Source: Neocallimastix lanati (nom. inval.)
Lineage: Eukaryota; Neocallimastigomycota; Neocallimastigomycetes; Neocallimastigales; Neocallimastigaceae
NCBI GenBank assembly: GCA_016946835.1
Contig: JACVTC010000017.1
Span: 1,473,501 to 1,537,500 of the forward strand
DNA length: 64,000 nucleotides
Reading direction: 5' to 3'
The notes under the pieces were generated by a model. That model searched no databases. It was not told the DNA's origin and worked only from the letters and a program-made list of their open reading frames with translations. The first letter of the stretch is position 1, and every line of letters begins with the position of its first letter. Position numbers and translations under genes: made by a program. Shown one piece after another: positions 14,131-28,520 of this stretch.

Positions 14131-16319
14131 TCTATTTATTTTTTGTTTAATTTAATCTTAATATATTGATAAACTTTAATTAATAAATATTTTTTGTATG
14201 GAGGAATTTCAGAATGTTTTAGATTTACTATTATTATTATTATTAGTGGAAGTGCCAAAAATGTTGACTATTATTATTTGGAAGGACATAATGTTAAAAA
14301 AAAAAAAGAGATTACATTCAATATAATGTATATAATGGTGATGCCTTTCACCGTTGATGCTTTCCTTTATTTTTCTTTTTTTTTTTAATAATATTATGAT
14401 ATTATTGTTTAATGTTTCATTTTTTTTTGTTTAATTTTTTACTAATTGGTATTGAAGTTTTACATGATTAATTATTGTTATTTATTAAATTTACTTATTT
14501 TATTTTATTATATATATTTTTTTAATTTATAATATTTAATCTTTTTTTTTTTTTTTTTTTTGAATAATAAATTAATAATAATTATTTATTATTTACTATT
14601 ATCTTTAATATTTTTTTTTTATTTTTTATTATTTACTCTGATTAGTTTATTCATTAATTCTATATTGATTATTTATTGATATTCTTTTTATTTATTTATT
14701 CATTTATATCATAATTTAATTTTATTTGTCTATATAATTTAATAATTGTTGTATTAAATACACCACCAAATATAATAATACTATACAATACAATAGAAAT
14801 AATTCACAGAGAGGATAAAAAGATTTTTATTAACCATTTAAAATATAGAGTGTCTCTTTAGAGACAAGATAATTTATATAAATACTATTATTGTTGGTTA
14901 AAAATAAATAGGTATAAAAATTAAAAAAAAAAAAAAAACATTAATGACCTTTTTAGAGTAAAAAGATCTTTGTTGGTTAGTGTTAGGGAGTTATTATTAG
15001 ATTTAGTTACAACTTATAACTTGAAATAAAAATGAAATAATTTAGTTAATTCATCTTTATAAGGATTATAAATAATTATAAAAATAATAAAACTCTTTTA
15101 TTCTATTTATTTGATGATTCGTTTATGATATTATTATAAATAAATAATTATAAAAATAATAAAACTCTTATATTCTATTTATTTTATGATATTATTATAA
15201 ATAAAAATAACATTAAATAATATTACTTCAACAAAATCATAAAATAAAATATGTATATAAATATTTTTAATAATTTTATGAAAACCAATTATAAAAATAT
15301 TTACTAATAATTTGCTATACGATGAGGTGAACATTAATATAAATGAATGTTTCAAGTTATTTCATCTTGAAATAACAATATAATCAAAAAAAAAAAGCTA
15401 TTATGATTGATGTAAAAAGTGTTAAATATTAATATAAAAATAAATATTAATATTGTTATTAACAAAAATATTAATAAAAATATATTAATAAAAATATTAA
15501 TAAAAATATTAATAAAAATATATTAATAAAAATATATTAATAAAAATATTTAATAAAAATATATTAATAAAAATATTTAATAAAAATATTTAATAAAAAT
15601 AAAAATTAAAATATTTAATAAAGATATTAATATTATTATTGATAGAAATAAAAATAAATATATTTCTATATTTGTTTTATACTCATTTATTTAATTTATT
15701 ATTTAATCATATATTTAATTATATATGAAAATTTATTTATTCAATTACTTATATATTTATTGATTTATTGATTAATTTATTGATTTATTTTTAATTTATT
15801 TTAATAAATTTGAGTAACAATATTGGAAACTTTATTTTATATAGAATACCATTTTTATATTAAATATAATTGGGTATATATCATATTTGCTTTATTTAGT
15901 ATAAATAATGTATATTATTTATATATAGAGGACATATATTATTAATTAAATTAAATAAATAAAATATATATTATTAGTTGTATTGAAATAATTTTAAAAC
16001 TATCTGATATAAAAAAAAAATTAAAAAAGTTTTATTTTTATGGTTATTCAATAATCAATATAAAATGAATCAATTATAATATAAAAAATGTTTACATTTT
16101 AATTAATTAAATGGTTTAAATTTTAATTTTTATAAATTTATTTATTTTTTGAGATTTTATGAGAAAAATGTTTATTATAATTTGATTAACAATCAATGAA
16201 ATAATTGGGTAATAGATAAAAATATATTAAATAAGTCTCTAAATACTATTATTTATATATATAATTAAATTAAATTTCATTTATTAAAAATATATTATAA
16301 AAGTGTTTCTGCATAATAA
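14131..16319. repeat. Intergenic with two local tandem duplications
   Basis: No gene is supported. A block of about 65 bp containing aaaaataataaaactctt is duplicated in tandem at about 15066-15200 with an internal deletion in the second copy. At about 15440-15625 there is a run of attaataaaaat units. A short hairpin, gtctctttagagac, is near 14852. Confidence 0.55.
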
Positions 16320-16725
16320 TAATAGTATAATAATAAATTATAAATAATAATATATAACAATAAATAATACATAATATATAATATTATATAATTAAATAAT
16401 AATATTAATAATATTAATAATAAATAATAAATTATAAATAATAATAATAAATTATAAATAATAAATAATAAATAATAAATAATAAATAATTAATTATAAA
16501 TAATAAATAATAAATAATAATAAATAATAAATAATAAATAATAAATAATAAATAATAAATAATAAATAATAAATAATAAATAATAAATAATAAATAATAA
16601 ATAATAATTAATAAATAATAAACAATAAATAATAAATAATAAATAAATAATAAATAAGTAATAAGAAATAAGAAATAACAAAAAATAATTAAGAAATAAA
16701 AATAAAAAATTAATAATAAATAATA
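16320..16725. repeat. TAATAAA heptamer satellite
   Basis: An imperfect array based on the 7-bp unit taataaa. The same unit builds arrays at about 10930-11560 and 54715-55335. No coding potential. Confidence 0.75.
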
Positions 16726-17298
16726 AATATTGTTATTATTATTGTAATTGTAATTAATAAGAAAAAAAAATATTAAATATTTATTTTTTCTAATTTTAAT
16801 ATTTATTATAAATATAAATAAAAAATCTTTTTATTATAAATAAAGTTTATTTTATTTTATTTTATTTTTTTTTTTTTTTCAATATATAAATGCTCAATTT
16901 TCACATTTTGTTACTTTTCAACAAAAATTTATTTCATTTAAAAAAAAAAAAAAGAAAAAAAAAAATATAGAAAGGAAAAGAATATTTTTTTTTTTATTTA
17001 AAAGAAAACGTTCTTTTTTTTTCTTTATAGTTTAGTAAAAAATTTATTTATTTATATATATTTTAATTTGTACATATATATACTCTATTTATTTATAAAA
17101 GATAAAACATAATAATTGTTTTATTTTAATTTTATATATATTTATTTGAAAAAAAAAAAAAAAAAAAGGGAAACAGGAAAAAAAATCAAAAAAAAAAAAT
17201 ATTAAATTATAGTTTTTGTATCTTTAAGGGAGGAATATATATTAAATTATTGTATAATATAAAAATAATAAAAAAAAAAAAATAAAAGAAGAAAAATA

Positions 17299-20200
17299 AT
17301 GGTTCGTTTAAATTGTATGTTAAAGGGTTTAGGCATGGTTATGCTTGCAACCATGGCTGCCTGTAAGAAATCGATTACTTTAAAAACTTTAGTATTATCT
17401 ACATTCAGTGGTGAAAGTGAATCTATAATTGGTAATTTAAATTCATATGGTATTCCTTTTGATTATATCGAATTTTCACCTTCAAATCAATTAAAAGGAA
17501 ATTTAACTTTATATGATGAAAATAATGAACCAAAATACAATCTTGTTGTCATTAACGGTGGTTATCTTTCTTATGAAACTAATAATACATGGGTTAGTGC
17601 TTTAAATAAGGAACAATGGGCTTATTTAGAAGAATATGAAGCTAAAAATAGTGTTCGTAGAGTTGTTCTTTCTGAAGATATTTCATACAATCCAGAAATT
17701 AAATTACAAGATCAAAATAATTGGGGTGAAACCAAAGATAAACAAGATTTAATTGTTGCTGATGATGATGAAATTAAAAATATTTTCAAGGAGGCTAGAG
17801 TAAAGATTACTGCTCCATTAGATGTCAATGGTATTTATCATAGTCGTGTGAAGATTGTGAATACTAATACTACTCTTCCATTCTTATACTATTCTGATGA
17901 TGGTGAAAAGAGTGCTGTCGCTGCTACTATCACAAAGTATGAAGATGGTCGTGAAAAAATGAGTTTCTATTTCGGTTTCGGTTCATGGTCTCAAAGTAGT
18001 ATTATGCTTGGTCACTTATGGTTAACCTGGGGTACTCGTTCCTTATTCAACGGTTTCCGTCGTGTTTACTTCACTCCACATATTGATGATGTCTTCTTAA
18101 GTACAGAATTAGTTGATGTTAAACACAATGTTGAGTACAGTAAGTACAGTGAAGAATTCCGTACTAAACCAGAAGATTATCAAAAAATTGCTCAATTCCA
18201 AAAGGATGTTTTAGATATTATGCCAGAAGGTTCCTTCTATAGAGTTGAGTTAGCCTTCAACGGTAACGGTCTTTTACTTAGTGTTGATTATGATCAAGCC
18301 CTTGAAGTTGACGGTGAACGTTATGTCGATTTAGAATTTGTCAAGGAACCAGGTACTGGTGATAAGCGTTGGCCAAAAGAAAATTATCAATTTACTAAGG
18401 GTAACCTTTCTACCTTTGAAAAGGATGATCTTTACAAGTATTTTGCTCATAATGAAACTGCTCAAAGAGAATTCTTCTGGAGTTCTCATACCTTCACCCA
18501 CGAAAACTTAGATAATGCCTCCAGATCTGATGTTGATAATGAAATTCGTTTAAATATTGAAGTTGCTGATATGTTAGGTCTTACCGAGAAGGAATACTGG
18601 TCTGGCGGTGCCATCATTACTCCTCAAATTTCTGGTCTTCACAACAAGGATGCCCTTGAAATCTTCAGAAAGTACGGTATCAATTCGGCTACTGGTGATC
18701 TTAGTCGTCCTGCCATCTGTAATGTTTCTAATCCTTACCTTCCATACTACACTACCATGGAAAGTAGTAACCTTGAAGGATTCCCAGTCGTTCCTCGTAC
18801 TCCAACTGAAATTTATTACTTCTGTTCCTCCAGAGAAGAAAATACCTGGATGTATAACCAAATCTATCACAACTACTTTGGTAAGGATTCTACCTGGGAT
18901 GAAATTGCTGAACGTGAAAGTAAACGTACCTTACTTTTAATGACTAAACTTCGTCATGAAGCTCACCAATTCCATCAAGCTAACCTTCGTTATTACAAGA
19001 AGGAAGGTGAATACGGAGAATCTCTTCTTGAAGATTGGACTAGAAGTGTCGTAAAACTCTACACTAAATATGTGGATTGGCCTTTAATTTCAATTAAGAT
19101 TGATAGACAAGCTGAAACTTTCATTGAACGTGCTAAATTAGAAGCCTGTGGACATGAAACTAAATTAGTCATTGAAAATAATAAGATTGTTGGTATTGCC
19201 GTTACTGCTTCTGAGGGTGAATGTACTGTACCAGTTACTGTTCCCGAAGGTGTTGATAAGTCTTCTCTTCCATCCGATGCTACTCTTGAACAAATTGGTA
19301 AAGATCCATTAACCGTTTGGGTACCTTTAAAGAAGGGTGAAACCAAGACTTTCAAGATTGAACCAGCTCTTGAATGGCATGTTGATGAAACTGCTCAACC
19401 AGTTGAAAATACGACTACTGTTACTGTTGTTGAATCTACTACTACTGTTAAGGAAGAAGAAACTACCACTGAAGCTGAACCAACTACTACTAAGAAAGAA
19501 GAAACTACTACTGAAGTTGAACCAACTACTACAAAGAAGGAAGAAACTACAACTGAAGTTGAACCAACTACTACAAAGAAGGAAGAAACTACAACTGAAG
19601 TTGAACCAACTACTACAAATAAGGAAGAAACTACAACTGAAGTTGAACCTTCTACTACTAAGAAGGAAGAAACTACAACTGAAGTTGAACCAACTACTAC
19701 AAAGAAGGAAGAAACTACAACTGAAGTTGAACCTTCTACTACTAAGAAGGAAGAAACTACTGCTGAAGCTGAGCCAACTACCACAAAGAAGGAAGAAACT
19801 ACTTCTGAAGCTGAGCCAACTACCACAAAGAAGGAAGAAACTACAACTGAAGTTGAACCAACTACCACAAAGAAGGAAGAAACTACTTCTGAAGCTGAAC
19901 CAACTACTACCAAGAAGGAAGAAACTACTTCTGAAGCTGAACCAACTACCACAAAGAAGGAAGAAACTACAACTGAAGTTGAACCAACTACTACTAAGAA
20001 GGAAGAAACTACTTCTGAAGCTGAACCAACTACCACAAAGAAGGAAGATACTACTTCTGAAGCTGAACCAACTACTACCAAGAAGGAAGAAACTACTTCT
20101 GAAGCTGAACCAACTACCACAAAGAAGGAAGAAACTACTTCTGAAGCTGAACCAACTACCACTAATAAAGAAGAAGAAGAAACTTCAATAGTTACTATAT

Positions 20201-20895
20201 ATGAAACTTCTACTGTAGATGTCACTATTGTTGAAAGTTCAACAATTTATGTTGATCCAACTACTACTGTTGTTGAAAAGACAACTACTACTACTAAAGC
20301 TCCAACTACTACCACTACCACAGAAAAGGAAATTACTAGCACTGAAGAAGAAACTACTACTACTACTACTACTGAAAAGAAAACTACTACCACAACTACT
20401 GAAAAGAAAACTACCAAAACTACTACTGATGATGAACCAACTGAAACTCCAGCTGAAAAATGTAATGCTGGTTGGGCTAGATGTGGTGGAATAGGATTTG
20501 CTGGTGTTGAATGTTGTGTAGAAGGATATTACTGTAAGAAACAAAATGAATGGTATTCTCAATGTGTTCCTGGAACTGCACCAAAAGAAGATGATGATGA
20601 AAATGATGAAACTACCACTGTTACTACCATTACTAAAACTAAAACAGTTACAAAGCAACCAACAACTAAAACTACCGTAAAAACAACCATTACTAAAACT
20701 AAGACTACTACCATTGATGAAGAAAGTACAACCGCCGCCGCAGAAGAAACAACTAAAACTCCTATTGATGAAGAAGAATGTAGTGGTCCCTACCAAAAAT
20801 GTGGTGGTATAGGTTTTACCGGACCACACTGTTGTGTTGAAGGTTGGACCTGTAAAGATTTCAATGACTACTACTCACAATGTGTTAAAATTTAA
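17299..20895 (+). CDS. Secreted Agd3-like (CE18-type) deacetylase with two CBM1 domains
   Basis: This is an intronless gene for 1198 residues. The N-terminus is hydrophobic and ends near AACKK, consistent with a signal peptide. Residues about 28-250 match the CBM87-like domain of Agd3. The deacetylase core has H261, D263 and D264 in HIDDVFL and H397 and H401 in SHTFTHENLDN. A C-terminal beta domain runs to about 700. A Thr/Lys/Glu linker (about 714-952 in the regular repeat, then irregular Thr-rich sequence) leads to two CBM1-type modules at 1055-1092 and 1161-1198. Each has six cysteines, the CGGIGF core and the binding aromatics (W/W/Y in the first, Y/Y/Y in the second). The modules should tether the enzyme to cellulose or chitin-like surfaces while it deacetylates an amino-sugar polymer or acetylated wall glycan; the actual substrate is inference. 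I first considered dockerins, but the cysteine pattern is CBM1. Paralogue of the gene at 7198, same strand. Confidence 0.87.
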   Translation: MVRLNCMLKGLGMVMLATMAACKKSITLKTLVLSTFSGESESIIGNLNSYGIPFDYIEFSPSNQLKGNLTLYDENNEPKYNLVVINGGYLSYETNNTWVSALNKEQWAYLEEYEAKNSVRRVVLSEDISYNPEIKLQDQNNWGETKDKQDLIVADDDEIKNIFKEARVKITAPLDVNGIYHSRVKIVNTNTTLPFLYYSDDGEKSAVAATITKYEDGREKMSFYFGFGSWSQSSIMLGHLWLTWGTRSLFNGFRRVYFTPHIDDVFLSTELVDVKHNVEYSKYSEEFRTKPEDYQKIAQFQKDVLDIMPEGSFYRVELAFNGNGLLLSVDYDQALEVDGERYVDLEFVKEPGTGDKRWPKENYQFTKGNLSTFEKDDLYKYFAHNETAQREFFWSSHTFTHENLDNASRSDVDNEIRLNIEVADMLGLTEKEYWSGGAIITPQISGLHNKDALEIFRKYGINSATGDLSRPAICNVSNPYLPYYTTMESSNLEGFPVVPRTPTEIYYFCSSREENTWMYNQIYHNYFGKDSTWDEIAERESKRTLLLMTKLRHEAHQFHQANLRYYKKEGEYGESLLEDWTRSVVKLYTKYVDWPLISIKIDRQAETFIERAKLEACGHETKLVIENNKIVGIAVTASEGECTVPVTVPEGVDKSSLPSDATLEQIGKDPLTVWVPLKKGETKTFKIEPALEWHVDETAQPVENTTTVTVVESTTTVKEEETTTEAEPTTTKKEETTTEVEPTTTKKEETTTEVEPTTTKKEETTTEVEPTTTNKEETTTEVEPSTTKKEETTTEVEPTTTKKEETTTEVEPSTTKKEETTAEAEPTTTKKEETTSEAEPTTTKKEETTTEVEPTTTKKEETTSEAEPTTTKKEETTSEAEPTTTKKEETTTEVEPTTTKKEETTSEAEPTTTKKEDTTSEAEPTTTKKEETTSEAEPTTTKKEETTSEAEPTTTNKEEEETSIVTIYETSTVDVTIVESSTIYVDPTTTVVEKTTTTTKAPTTTTTTEKEITSTEEETTTTTTTEKKTTTTTTEKKTTKTTTDDEPTETPAEKCNAGWARCGGIGFAGVECCVEGYYCKKQNEWYSQCVPGTAPKEDDDENDETTTVTTITKTKTVTKQPTTKTTVKTTITKTKTTTIDEESTTAAAEETTKTPIDEEECSGPYQKCGGIGFTGPHCCVEGWTCKDFNDYYSQCVKI
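19438..20154 (+). repeat. 42-bp coding repeats making the Thr-rich linker
   Basis: There are seventeen units of 14 residues (the first has 15) with consensus TTTKKEETTTEVEP. A second variant, TTSEAEP, alternates in the later half. The period is exactly 42 bp from 19483 to 20154, and a partial unit follows. Such linkers are normally O-glycosylated spacers between catalytic and binding modules. The reverse strand is also open across the array because of its codon bias; I treat that frame as a shadow. Confidence 0.92.
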
Positions 20896-21724
20896 ATAAA
20901 TAAAAAATAAAAAAATTACCAAAAAAAAAAAATATATATATATATATATAACTAAAAATTAAAAATTAAAAATATCAAAAAATATATATATTTAACGAAA
21001 AATTAATAATTGAAAATCTATATGAAAAAAAAAAAAAAAAAAAAAAATAGAAAAATGTAAAATAATTAAATTGAATTAAGTTAAAAATATTTTATTATTA
21101 AAAAAAAAAAGTTGAAATATTACTTTTATATTTAAATAGTAATAATAATATTTTATTATATTTAAGAAATATAAAGTGTATAAATTATAATGAAAATTTA
21201 ATTACAATAATAATAAAAATATTTATAATTATAATGATAATAATGATAAAAAAAAAAATTATATATATTATAAAATTATATTTTATAGAAATATTAGTAC
21301 ATACATAAAATTATATTATTATATACAATATCTTTATTATTTTTATATTATTAAATAAATTTTTAAATAGAAATTCATATATTAAAAAAAAAAAAAAGTA
21401 TATTAAAATTATATATATAAATGTATTATTAAAATTAAATAAATATATAACATTTAAAATAAAAATAATAAAATAAAAAAAAATAAATATATATAAATTT
21501 TAAAATATAAATATAAAAGTAAAATATTAAATTCAAAATATAAAATGAAATAAAACTTAAAAAGAATTATTAACATATATAATATATATAACTATTTTAT
21601 TTTATACATTTGTTAATAATATAAAATAGTTTTTTTTTTTTGTTTTTTTAATCACCTTCGATAAAGAGTTTCAATTTAATTGGTTTCATATTTTATAGAA
21701 TTTAATGGCATGCTTTACTCTTTT
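20896..21724. other. AT-rich intergenic spacer
   Basis: The 3' flank of the CBM1 deacetylase gene. A/T runs and nothing recognisable. Confidence 0.6.
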
Positions 21725-21786
21725 TATGCCAATTGTGATTAAGTGATAAATAAATATACTTAAATCACTTAATCATAATTGGCATA
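21725..21786. repeat. Long hairpin, 23-bp arms with one mismatch
   Basis: Arms 21725-21747 and 21764-21786 are reverse complements except for one base, around a 16-base loop. The arms contain gccaattgtgattaagtga and are noticeably less AT-rich than the surroundings. It may be a MITE-like element or a transcribed hairpin. Confidence 0.75.
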
Positions 21787-22017
21787 ATACGACAAAGTAT
21801 TTTTTTTATTTTTTTAATATTATGATCAATTTGTATTTTATTGGATTTTCATTTACTTGATCAATTTATGTATTATTGGACCTATCATTACCAAAAGTAT
21901 CGAAATGATAAAAGGTCATGAAGAAAATTCTAATACAAATTATATTAATTCTCAAAAAAGTTTACGTCAGTGAATGAAATAGAATGAGTTAAAGACTCTC
22001 TTCGAAACTTATAAGGT

Positions 22018-22045
<28 letters not shown>

Positions 22046-22053
<8 letters not shown>

Positions 22054-22205
22054 TAATATTACTATAAAAGCAATCATTGTAATTTTTTCTTTTTAATATT
22101 ATTATAAAAGATATCTTTGTAATTTTTTCTTTTTAATATTATTATAAAAGATATCTTTGTAATTTTTTCTTTTTAATATTATTATAAAAGATATCATTGT
22201 AATTT
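22046..22205. repeat. Four tandem 40-bp units
   Basis: The block with attataaaagatatctttg followed by aattttttct recurs with an exact 40-bp period (aattttttct at 22081, 22121 and 22161). The first and last units differ by a few bases. No coding potential. Confidence 0.85.
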
Positions 22206-22589
22206 TTTTTTTTTTATTTTTTCATTTATTTAAATTAAAATTTTTTTTATTCATCATTTTAATAAAAATTCTATCCCAATTTTTTTTTTTGTAACAAATA
22301 TTTTTCATTAAAATTATTAATAATTATATCTACAGAGTTCTGTATGGTTAATTGATAATGAATAAAGCAATGCTCAAGTATAGTATCTTTCTACTTTGAA
22401 AAATAAAAAAAAAAATATTACTTTTATATATTATATAATAAAATTAATAATTAAATAAAAATTTATTATAAATTATAAAAAAAAAAATTATCAAAATAGA
22501 TAATAATTACTTGTAATAAAGAGTTATATGTGTAATATTTTAATGAATTTTCTATGGTTTAATAAGCCAGAAAAATATATATAGAACTA

Positions 22590-22620
<31 letters not shown>

Positions 22621-23658
22621 ATTTAATTAAATATTTAATTAAATGAATAAAATAATTAAATGAATAAATAAATTTATCGATAAATTAATAATTATTAATT
22701 AAAAAATTCTGTATCATTCTATTTGTATTGGATACAAAAAATAAAAATAAATAAATAAATAAATAATAAATAAATATAAATAAATAAATATAAATAAATA
22801 AATATAAATAAATAAATAAATAAAATCTATTTATAAAAATTTTAAATTTTTTTTTTTTAAGAGTTTTCTTTTTTATTGATATATTATATAAAAAGAAGTA
22901 AATTTTAATAAAAAAGGAAAAAAATAGAAGAAAAAAAAAAAAAGTTAAAATTCAAAAATTTATAAAATTTCAATATTAGTAATAATAATAATAATAATAA
23001 TCATTTTTAACATCAATTTTAAAATTTTCTTTACTTAAAAAAAAAAAGTAAGTATTTTCATTACATATTATTAATTTATTTACTATTAAACATAAAAAGA
23101 TTTTAAGTATGAATGAAATTTTGATTTTGAAATTTAATATTCTATAAATAAAAAAAATATATTATAATAAATGAACTTTTAAAAGTAATTAATGAAATAA
23201 AAAGTAATATTTATAAAATAATTATTCTAAATAAAATAAAATAAAATAAAATAAAATAAATAGTAGAATATGAATATAAAGTACAGATTGAATAAAATAA
23301 AATAAAATAAAATAAAATAAAATAAAATAAAATAAAATAAAATAAAATAAAATAAAATAAAATAAAATAAAATAAAATAAAAAACAAATAATAATAATAA
23401 TTTAAACCTAATTCATATATTAATTAATAAGAATGAAATTTTTCATAGTAAATTAATTGAACATTCAAAAATTCATCATTCAAATTTTAAATTAATTTCA
23501 TTTAATTAAATTACTTCACATTCTTATTCTATAATGAACAATTTAATGATGTAATCTTATTAATTGTAATAAGATTAAATTTTTAAAGATTTTAAAATTT
23601 TTATATTAATAAATTTTTAAAATAGATTTCTATTATAGTAATTTCTTTTATATCTTAA

Positions 23659-23703
<45 letters not shown>

Positions 23704-23940
23704 GTTATTATTATTTTTTTTAATTTATTTTATATTTTTAAATATATATATATATATATATATATTTATATTTTATATTATATTTTATATACATGTGTAT
23801 AAAAGCAATTGATACAAATCAATTTATACCAATTATTATCTTAAATAAAATCATACATTAAGTTACAATTTGAACAACTCTATAAATAAAAATATTGCAA
23901 AGATTTCCATTATTATTAATTTTACTGAAAATAAATAAAA
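22206..23940. other. Intergenic with an (AAAAT)n array upstream of the RRM gene
   Basis: No gene is seen. An (AATAA/AAAAT)n pentamer run of about 19 copies spans roughly 23290-23383 and is preceded by a motif shared with 2130 and 46620. TAAA runs lie at 22590-22620 and 22745-22825. The last 200 bp before 23941 are ordinary AT-rich promoter DNA with no clear element. Confidence 0.6.
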
Positions 23941-26832
<2,892 letters not shown>

Positions 26833-26847
26833 AGATCAGAAGAAAAA

Positions 26848-26891
<44 letters not shown>

Positions 26892-28385
26892 TATTTTATT
26901 TTTTTTTTAAATTATAGTAATATTCATTATAAATATATTTTAATTTATTTAATTAATCTATTATTATTATTATTATAATTATTTATATTTTCATTATTTT
27001 TTATTGGAGTATATTATTTAAATATATTTAAAATTTTTTATATTTAATTCTAATTTTAATATTTATAATCTCTAATTTGCTATATATAATTATTTTTTTA
27101 TTATTAATATTAATATTAATATTTATTATAAATAACAATAATATTTAATTTTTATTTTTATTTTTATTTTTATTATTATTTTTTTTTTATTTATTTTTTT
27201 ATTTTTATTTTTATTTTTATATATATATATATAATATTACTTATATTTAATTATTATTAAATTATTATTATTATTATTTTAATATTATTGATTATATATA
27301 TTATATATATTATATATATTCTTTTAAAATTCTTTTAAAGTAATATTCAAAGAAAAAAAAAAAAAAAAATAATAAAAGCATACCTCTCTATATATAATAA
27401 CAATAACTAAAAAAAAAAATTAAAATAGATAAAAAAATAAAAAATAAACTGAAAACGATTATGAAATAAAATAAAAAAAAAAATATGAAAAAAAAAAAGT
27501 TTTTATTATTTATTTTTTATTATTTATTTATTATTATTATTAGTAGTATTATTAGTAGTATTAGTATTATTTAAGGTTAATTTTCTATAATAGCATTTCT
27601 TCTTATGATCTTGGAGGTGAGGTTAGATTCATTAATTTATTTAATCAATTTATCAATTTATTTAAAAATATTTATATTGGTAATATTCACATTTAACTCA
27701 CTAATTATTTACCAAATATTTCTTTTCTTTTTTTCTTTTTTTTTTTTTTAATTTTCTTTTTATTTATTTTTATATTAAGTTTATTTCCACATACTATTTA
27801 TTCATTTCATTCCTTTTTTTTTTTTTTTTTTTTTTAATAATTCACTTAATGTTAAAATAAAAAATAAAAAAAAAAAAAATTAAAAAAAAAATTAAAAAAC
27901 CTGTCAAAATGTCTCCATTTTCTTAATTTTATTAGTTATTATATTAAATCTATTGATTTATATTTATTATTAATATACTTTTAATATATTATATAATTTA
28001 TTCTATATCAAAATTTAATTTAAAGAAAATAGTAAATTCTATTTTTCTAAGAAAAATAATAACATAGTTAAATAATTAAGTACATTAAAATAATATTTGT
28101 AATGTATAATGTATATTATATTATATATAAAATGTATCTATTATTATAATTTATATAAGATATATATTAATATATATTGATGACATATATAAAATGTATT
28201 TTTTTTTATAATTAAATACTATTTAAATTTATTTAGAAGAAGATTTTATTTTATTTTAATTTTTTTTTTTTTATTTTTTGTTCTAATTCTTTGTTTAATT
28301 ATTATGAAGACTATATATGGTTTCATTTATTTATATATATATTTATTTATTCATTTAATTATATATTTTTAATTTAATTATTTTA
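26833..28385. other. AT-rich intergenic spacer
   Basis: The 3' flank of the RRM gene. Apart from AT, TTA and homopolymer tracts I see nothing that looks coding or structured. Confidence 0.6.
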
Positions 28386-28520
28386 ATGACTGTCTTTATT
28401 ATTCCTTCTAAACTTCAAATTAAATCTGCCTATATGTAAGTGTTTGACTACCTCAATTTTCCTACTGCCCCTGAGAGGAGGTGGGCTGAAACCAAGGGTG
28501 GTACACACCGAAAAACTAAA
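28386..28520. other. Unexplained GC-rich island, possible structured RNA or relic
   Basis: About 130 bp of complex sequence stands out sharply inside AT desert. It includes cctactgcccctgagaggag, gtgggctgaaaccaagggtg and gtacacaccg. Small stems are possible (ggtg/cacc near 28495-28510, gccc/gggc around 28467-28489). A GTAAGT donor-like site is at about 28437. The minus strand is open through the island for roughly 45 codons without a family I can name. It does not match U1, U2, U4, U5, U6, 5S, tRNA, a TPP riboswitch or a hammerhead as far as I can recall them. Confidence 0.4.

Noticed and set aside
19395-20225. 276-residue minus-strand frame across the linker repeats
   Set aside because: Its Val/Ser repeats are the reverse complement of the Thr/Glu repeat codons of a well-supported gene, so it is a shadow.
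20239-20829. 196-residue minus-strand Phe/Ser-rich frame
   Set aside because: Antisense of the Thr-rich region and CBM1 modules; no domain and biased composition.
20461-20895. Fungal dockerin domains at the end of the second deacetylase
   Set aside because: Gut-fungus enzymes often carry dockerins, but CGGIGF, the NxxYSQC end and the spacing of aromatics are those of CBM1.
28440-28516. TPP riboswitch or hammerhead ribozyme in the GC-rich island
   Set aside because: A ctgaga-like stretch is present, but the other conserved blocks of either RNA are missing.
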